A DNA stretch of 17,739 nucleotides, taken from contig JAJZLX010000442.1 in NCBI GenBank assembly GCA_021850555.1, positions 1 through 17,739 of the forward strand, given 5' to 3'. Position 1 is the first letter of the stretch; each line of letters begins with the position of its first letter. Of the stretch, positions 13,598 to 17,739 are shown one piece after another. The stretch is from Pseudomonadota bacterium. Lineage in GTDB: Bacteria; Pseudomonadota; Gammaproteobacteria; Steroidobacterales; Steroidobacteraceae. A model generated the notes under the pieces. The model ran no database searches and was not told the origin of the DNA. It saw nothing but the letters and a program-made list of their open reading frames with translations. The position numbers and the translations under genes were made by a program.

Positions 13598-14968
13598 ATG
13601 ATCGTGATCTCTTCCCGGGCTGCGAGAGGCCTGGCTGTACTACTTGTCCTGCCGTTGGCCGGGTGCGCGACGTATCGGGCTCGTCCGATCCGTCCCGGGG
13701 TGAGCGCGCGCGCTTTGGCGGCGCGACGCCTCACCGACCCGCGGTTGCTGCGCTTCCTGGCGATCGAGGAGCATCGTTCGGGGCCGCCGCGGTGGGACCT
13801 GGGGACGCTCACTTTGGTGGCCACCTACGAGCGGCCGGACATGCCGCTTGCCGCCGCACGATTGGGCGAGGCGCGGGCGGGGCAGATCACCGCGGCGGAA
13901 CTGCCCAACCCGACGCTTTCGATCCAGCCGACTTACAACACGACCCAGACTTTCCCCTCGCCCTGGAAAGTCGGACCGATCGTCAGCTTTCTGATCCGCC
14001 CGTTCGGGGTGCGCCCGGCGCTCATCGCACGGGCGCGTGCGCAGGCCGAAGCGGCTCGCGAGGCGATTGCCGTCACCGCCTGGCAACTGCGCGGCAAGGT
14101 CCGCGCGGCGCTCATTGCCTTGTGGGCCGCGAAGCGCGCCGCGACGCTCTCGGTGGGAGGCCTTGCGGTGGCGAGTCGATACCAGCGTGCCGTTGCGCAG
14201 CGTTATCGGGCCGGGATGGTCTCGGCGACCGCCCTCACGACGGCGACTCTCGAGCAAGAGCAGGCTCAGCTTGAAGCGGCCGGGAGCGAGAGGCGGTTGC
14301 GTCTGGCACGGACGGGGGTGGCGACCGCCCTCGGCTTGCCGGTCGCGGCGCTTCAGGGTGTTCGATTGGATCTTGCGGGTATTTCCCGCCCGAGGCACCC
14401 CGGGAATCTGGGTCCGCTCATCCAGGCAGCGCTCATCAGTCGGCCCGACATTCTCGCCGCGCTTGCGCGCTACCGGGCATCCGAAGCGGCTCTGCGTCTG
14501 GCGATTGCGCGTCAGTATCCGTCGATCCAGATCGGACCGGGTTATCAGTACGACCAGGCCAAAGACAAGTTCATCCTGGCGGTCTCACTCCCGCTGCCGA
14601 TCCTCAATCAGAACCAGGGCCCCATCGCACAGGCCCGCGCGGCGCGGCGAGTTGCCGCGGCGCAGTTCCGGGCGGCACAGGCGCGAGTGCTGGCGCAGAT
14701 CGAGCGGGCGCAGACGGACTGGCAGGGGAGTGAGGCCGAACTCGACAACGCCCGACAGGTGCGGGCATCGGCGGCTGATGTGCTCTCGCGACGCCGGACG
14801 GAATTCGGCGCAGGTCAGATCGGCCGGCTGCGGCTGCTCGGGGCCGAGGAGGTGCTTGTGAAAGCCGATCAGGGGGCGCTTGCCGCCTCGGTGCACGAAC
14901 GCATCGCCCTCGGGGAGCTCGAGGCGGCGCTCTATCACCCCTTTTTGATCGCGGCGGGAAGACGTTGA
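13598..14968 (+). CDS. Outer-membrane factor of an RND efflux system (TolC/CzcC-like lipoprotein)
   Basis: Predicted trimeric outer-membrane channel that completes a tripartite pump. The 456-residue protein starts with a lipoprotein signal (GLAVLLVLPLAGC, lipid Cys23). The body has the two OEP repeats of long helices: residues about 80-230 (AAARLGEARAGQITAAELPN, PTLSIQPTYN, ARARAQAEAAREAIAVTAWQ) and about 270-440 (ALISRPDILAALARYRASEA, QYPSIQIGPGYQYDQ, LPLPILNQNQGPIAQARAAR). The phrase LPNPTLS and SLPLPILNQN are typical of CzcC-type factors. It starts 49 bp after the kinase stop and its stop overlaps the next ATG by one base (TGATG), showing a tight operon with the adaptor gene. Confidence 0.92.
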   Translation: MIVISSRAARGLAVLLVLPLAGCATYRARPIRPGVSARALAARRLTDPRLLRFLAIEEHRSGPPRWDLGTLTLVATYERPDMPLAAARLGEARAGQITAAELPNPTLSIQPTYNTTQTFPSPWKVGPIVSFLIRPFGVRPALIARARAQAEAAREAIAVTAWQLRGKVRAALIALWAAKRAATLSVGGLAVASRYQRAVAQRYRAGMVSATALTTATLEQEQAQLEAAGSERRLRLARTGVATALGLPVAALQGVRLDLAGISRPRHPGNLGPLIQAALISRPDILAALARYRASEAALRLAIARQYPSIQIGPGYQYDQAKDKFILAVSLPLPILNQNQGPIAQARAARRVAAAQFRAAQARVLAQIERAQTDWQGSEAELDNARQVRASAADVLSRRRTEFGAGQIGRLRLLGAEEVLVKADQGALAASVHERIALGELEAALYHPFLIAAGRR

Positions 14969-15963
14969 TGTCTAAAAGAGCGGTCTCGTGCGCGTTTGCG
15001 GCGATAGTGGCGGTGATCGTGGGGCGCGCGGCGGCGGCCGGGCTCGCTCCCGTCACACTCGAGCCCCAAGCGTTGACGGCGGGACGGATCCGCACGACAC
15101 GGCTGAAACGCCTGAAGTCGGCGCCCAGAATCTGCGCGTATGGCATCGTGCTCGGTCCCGGACCGCTGGTGAGGCTCGCGTCGCAAGTCATTGCCGCTCG
15201 CGGTGCGAGATCGGCGGCCCGCGCCCGGGCGGCTCTGGCGCGCGACGAGGACCTGCGAGCGAGCGGCCTTTACCGCGCCCAGCACAATGTCTCCCGGGCG
15301 GCGCTGCAGCGCGCCCGCTCGGGGCTCGAAGTCGCCGAGGCGCAGCAGGCGACTGCCAGCGCTGAGCTTCTGCAGCTGAAGACGCGGATGCTCGCTCACT
15401 GGGGTGCGAGACTTTCCGCCGCCGCACTCTCGGGGAGCGCGCCGTTGCCCGAGCTCGAGAACGGCGAGGCGGTCCTCGTCGAGGTGAGCCTCCCGCTAGG
15501 GGAGGCGCTGGGGGATCCGCCCTCGATGGCTTCGGCCTCGACGCCCGACGGTGAGAAGGTCCGGCTGCATTTCATCAGCCGTGCGCCGGGCGCCGCCGCC
15601 GGGGTGGCCGGAGAGAGCTTCTTTTACCTGATGCCCGCAGAGATTTCCGCTCCGATCGGGACACCGGTCACTGCGACCCTCACGACCGCGGCAGCGAAGG
15701 CGGGTGTCCTGGTGCCCCGCTCCGCCGTGGTGTGGCATCAAGGCGAGCCGCTCGTCTTCCGCGAGTCCGCACCGGATGTCTTCGCGCCCGTTGCGGTTCG
15801 CCGCTCCTTCATCTCGGGCGAGGAATACTTCGTGCCGCAAGGCCCGGGAGCCCTGCTGCATCCGGGCGACCGGATCGTCACGGGCGGGGCCGCGCTGGTG
15901 TATTCGGCCGCCCTGCAATCCGCCTCCCGCGGTCGAAACCCCGCAGGCGGGCGGGGACGATGA
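14968..15963 (+). CDS. RND efflux periplasmic adaptor subunit (membrane fusion protein)
   Basis: Links the inner-membrane permease to the outer-membrane channel. The 331-residue protein has a cleavable-type signal region (residues 1-23, ALA-rich), a short barrel segment APRICAYGIVLGPGPLVRLA, an alpha-hairpin (about residues 70-150: AARARAALARDEDL, LYRAQHNVSRAALQRARSGL), then a beta-barrel and membrane-proximal part with VLVPRSAVVWHQGEPLVFRE and VPQGPGALLHPGDRIVTGGA. The segment ENGEAVLVEVSLPLGEA matches adaptors of this metal/multidrug branch. No His- or Met-rich metal-binding extension is visible. ATG 14968 overlaps the previous stop; the alternative TTG 14965 is one codon earlier. Compact for an adaptor, but I see no truncation. 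Confidence 0.85.
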   Translation: MSKRAVSCAFAAIVAVIVGRAAAAGLAPVTLEPQALTAGRIRTTRLKRLKSAPRICAYGIVLGPGPLVRLASQVIAARGARSAARARAALARDEDLRASGLYRAQHNVSRAALQRARSGLEVAEAQQATASAELLQLKTRMLAHWGARLSAAALSGSAPLPELENGEAVLVEVSLPLGEALGDPPSMASASTPDGEKVRLHFISRAPGAAAGVAGESFFYLMPAEISAPIGTPVTATLTTAAAKAGVLVPRSAVVWHQGEPLVFRESAPDVFAPVAVRRSFISGEEYFVPQGPGALLHPGDRIVTGGAALVYSAALQSASRGRNPAGGRGR

Positions 15964-15982
15964 GGATCGAGGCATCGGGGTG

Positions 15983-17739
15983 ATGCGCACCATCGTCGAA
16001 TTCTGCCTGCGCTTCCGCTGGGTCGTCCTGCTCGCGGCAGTCGGACTGTCCTTGCTTGGGCTGCTGGCGGTGCTCCATGCGCCGTATGACGTCTTTCCCG
16101 AGTTCTCCCCGCCGACGATCACCGTCGTCACAAATGCCGCGGGGCTTGCGCCCCGACAGATCGAGGCGCTGGTCACGACGCCGGTCGAGGACGCGGTCAA
16201 CGGCATTCCGGGGCTCTCGGTCCTGCGCTCGCAGTCGATGGAGGGATTATCGGTCGTCGCGGCTGTGTTTCATGGCCGCACCAATGTCTACCTCGATCAA
16301 CAGCTCGTGGCGCAGCGGTTGCAGTCACTGACGGCAACGCTGCCGTCCGGCGCCCGGCCGGTGATCGCGCCGCTGCAATCCTCCACCGGCGTTGCGCTAT
16401 CGATCGGCTTGACCGCGCCCAGGCTCTCCTTGATGCAGCTCACCGAGATCGCACGGTGGACGATCCGTCCGGCGCTGCTCGCCGTGCCGGGAGTCTCAAA
16501 GGTGGTGATCTTCGGATCCCGGCCCGAGCAGCTGCAGGTTCAGTTTGATCCGGCCAAGCTGATCGCACTGCACGCCGGGCTCAATCAGCTCACCGCGGCC
16601 GCCGCGGGCGCGAGCGCCGTTCGCGGCGCAGGAGTCGTGAATACTCCGAACCAGCAGCTGTTCCTCATGAGCCACGGTCAGGCGACGACCCCGGGAGCAC
16701 TTGCCGCAAGCCTGTTTCTTCGCCGGGATCATCGCAGCATCACCCTGGGCGAGGTCGCGCGGGTGCTCGAGGGCTCCCCGCCGCCGATCGGCAGCGCGAG
16801 GGTGGGTACGAAGCCTGGCTTGGTGCTCGTCATCGGGTCGCAATATGGCGCCAACACGCTCACGGTGACACGCGGGCTGGATCACGCCTTGACGGCTCTC
16901 AAGCCGCTCCTGAGGCGGGACGGCATCACGGTTCTGCCGAACGGATTGAGGCCCGCCACCTTCATCGATACCGCGCTGCGCGACGTGCGCAATTCCCTCG
17001 CCATCGGCGGCGTGCTCATCCTCGTGGTGCTGTACTTCGCGCTGCGAAACTGGCGCACCGCCGTGGTTTCCTTCATCGCCATCCCGCTCTCACTGCTTGC
17101 GGCCGCGCTGATCCTGACACGGTTGGGCTTCAGCCTGAATGCGCTCTCCCTGGGAGGGCTGGCGATTGCGCTCGGCGAGGTGGTGGATGATGCGGTCGTG
17201 GGTGTCGAGAACATTCATCGCCGCTTACGCGAAAGCCGCAGTCTGTCGCAGCCGCGAAACGTGCCCATGGTGGTGCTTCGTGCGACGCTCGAAGTGCGCA
17301 AGGCGGTGGTCTTTGCGACCTTCTCCGTCGTTCTCATGTTTCTGCCCGTGCTGTACCTGAGCGGAGTCGCAGGTCGGCTGTTCCGGCCCCTGGCATTGGC
17401 GTATATCTTCGCCATTCTCTCCTCTCTCGCCGTGGCCCTCACCGTCACTCCGGCGCTGAGTCTCATTCTGCTCGGCCAGGCGCCGCTCGATCCCGCCGAT
17501 CCACCGCTGCTTGCGCGGGCCAAGCGGACTTACAGCCGCGCGCTCGCTTTCGTCGAGCGCCGACCTCGAGCGATATTTGCGGTGCTGATCGTCCTCGGGA
17601 CAGCCAGCCTGGCCACCTTGCCGGTCCTGCGTACGCGCTTCCTGCCGCAGTTCAACGAAAATGACCTGATCGTTCATTTCGAGACCTCCCCCGGGACTTC
17701 GCTCGCGGCCACGACGCAAGTGGGTGAGCGGGCGATTCG
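15983..17739 (+). CDS. RND efflux permease, CusA/CzcA (HME-like) family, 5' part
   Basis: Proton-driven inner-membrane transporter of the tripartite pump; the gene runs off the right edge with 585 codons present of about 1,020-1,060 expected. Visible parts: TM1 after MRTIVEFCLRFRWVVLLAAV, the periplasmic porter domain (PPTITVVTNAAGLAPRQIEA, LVTTPVEDAVNGIPGLS), TM2-TM4 from residue about 330, and the TM4 proton-relay motif GEVVDDAVVGVENIHRRLRE with Asp402 and Asp403, a pattern of the heavy-metal efflux branch. TM5-TM6 follow (AVVFATFSVVLMFLPVLYLS). The substrate-site methionines used to identify CusA lie beyond the window. ATG at 15983 is 19 bp after the adaptor stop with only a weak GGGG before it; the short ATG frame at 15960 stops at once and is not the gene. 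Confidence 0.92.
   Translation, partial: MRTIVEFCLRFRWVVLLAAVGLSLLGLLAVLHAPYDVFPEFSPPTITVVTNAAGLAPRQIEALVTTPVEDAVNGIPGLSVLRSQSMEGLSVVAAVFHGRTNVYLDQQLVAQRLQSLTATLPSGARPVIAPLQSSTGVALSIGLTAPRLSLMQLTEIARWTIRPALLAVPGVSKVVIFGSRPEQLQVQFDPAKLIALHAGLNQLTAAAAGASAVRGAGVVNTPNQQLFLMSHGQATTPGALAASLFLRRDHRSITLGEVARVLEGSPPPIGSARVGTKPGLVLVIGSQYGANTLTVTRGLDHALTALKPLLRRDGITVLPNGLRPATFIDTALRDVRNSLAIGGVLILVVLYFALRNWRTAVVSFIAIPLSLLAAALILTRLGFSLNALSLGGLAIALGEVVDDAVVGVENIHRRLRESRSLSQPRNVPMVVLRATLEVRKAVVFATFSVVLMFLPVLYLSGVAGRLFRPLALAYIFAILSSLAVALTVTPALSLILLGQAPLDPADPPLLARAKRTYSRALAFVERRPRAIFAVLIVLGTASLATLPVLRTRFLPQFNENDLIVHFETSPGTSLAATTQVGERAI

Noticed and set aside
12034..13824. A 596-residue open frame on the minus strand opposite the kinase
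   Set aside because: Antisense shadow of a GC-rich gene; the kinase on the plus strand has all its motifs.
1..17739. CRISPR array or large tandem repeats
   Set aside because: No regularly spaced repeats were seen anywhere; the only repeats are the att pair, IS ends and short operator repeats.

Overview
The window is GC-rich DNA from a bacterium, most likely a gammaproteobacterium. The gene order uvrC - pgsA - tRNA-Gly(GCC) matches the E. coli uvrC-pgsA-glyW cluster, and the proteins look proteobacterial. I cannot assign a genus from the sequence alone.

Layout. (1) 1-3992 looks like core chromosome: the 3' part of icd, a family-5 (UdgB-type) uracil-DNA glycosylase, uvrC, pgsA, and a tRNA-Gly(GCC) gene with its own sigma70-like promoter. 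(2) 3993-9079 is an accessory segment between two imperfect direct repeats. The first is the 3' end of the tRNA gene (3964-3990) and the second is a detached copy at 9053-9079 (26 of 27 bases identical). It carries a decayed PIN (VapC-like) toxin without its catalytic N-terminus, an intact Phd/VapB-VapC (PIN) pair, a 630-bp internally deleted IS66-family element with both terminal inverted repeats, a two-gene unit (unknown protein plus CsgG/LpoB-like lipoprotein), and a HigB-HigA pair. No integrase gene is visible. (3) 9080-11366 holds a stand-alone glutamate decarboxylase (gadB) and about 0.65 kb that has no intact gene, with a palindrome cluster and a probable beta-propeller gene relic. (4) 11409-17739 is a same-strand metal-efflux-type cluster: OmpR-family response regulator, sensor kinase, outer-membrane factor lipoprotein, periplasmic adaptor and an RND permease that runs off the right edge.

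How the parts work together. The left genes are housekeeping (TCA cycle, base and nucleotide excision repair, phosphatidylglycerol synthesis). The middle looks like a degraded genomic island at the tRNA-Gly 3' end, a site used by ICEclc-type integrases. Similarity between the two repeats continues about 35 bp beyond the tRNA part, which suggests two elements once inserted in tandem, so gadB and perhaps the efflux cluster may lie in a second element. The right-hand two-component system probably controls the tripartite pump next to it. The substrate (copper, silver, or a zinc/cobalt/cadmium-type cation) cannot be decided here.

I did not find a clearly new system. The most interesting points are the integrase-less tRNA-Gly island with possible tandem structure, the IS66 deletion derivative, the lipoprotein operon of unknown role, and the operator/promoter layouts of the two toxin-antitoxin modules.
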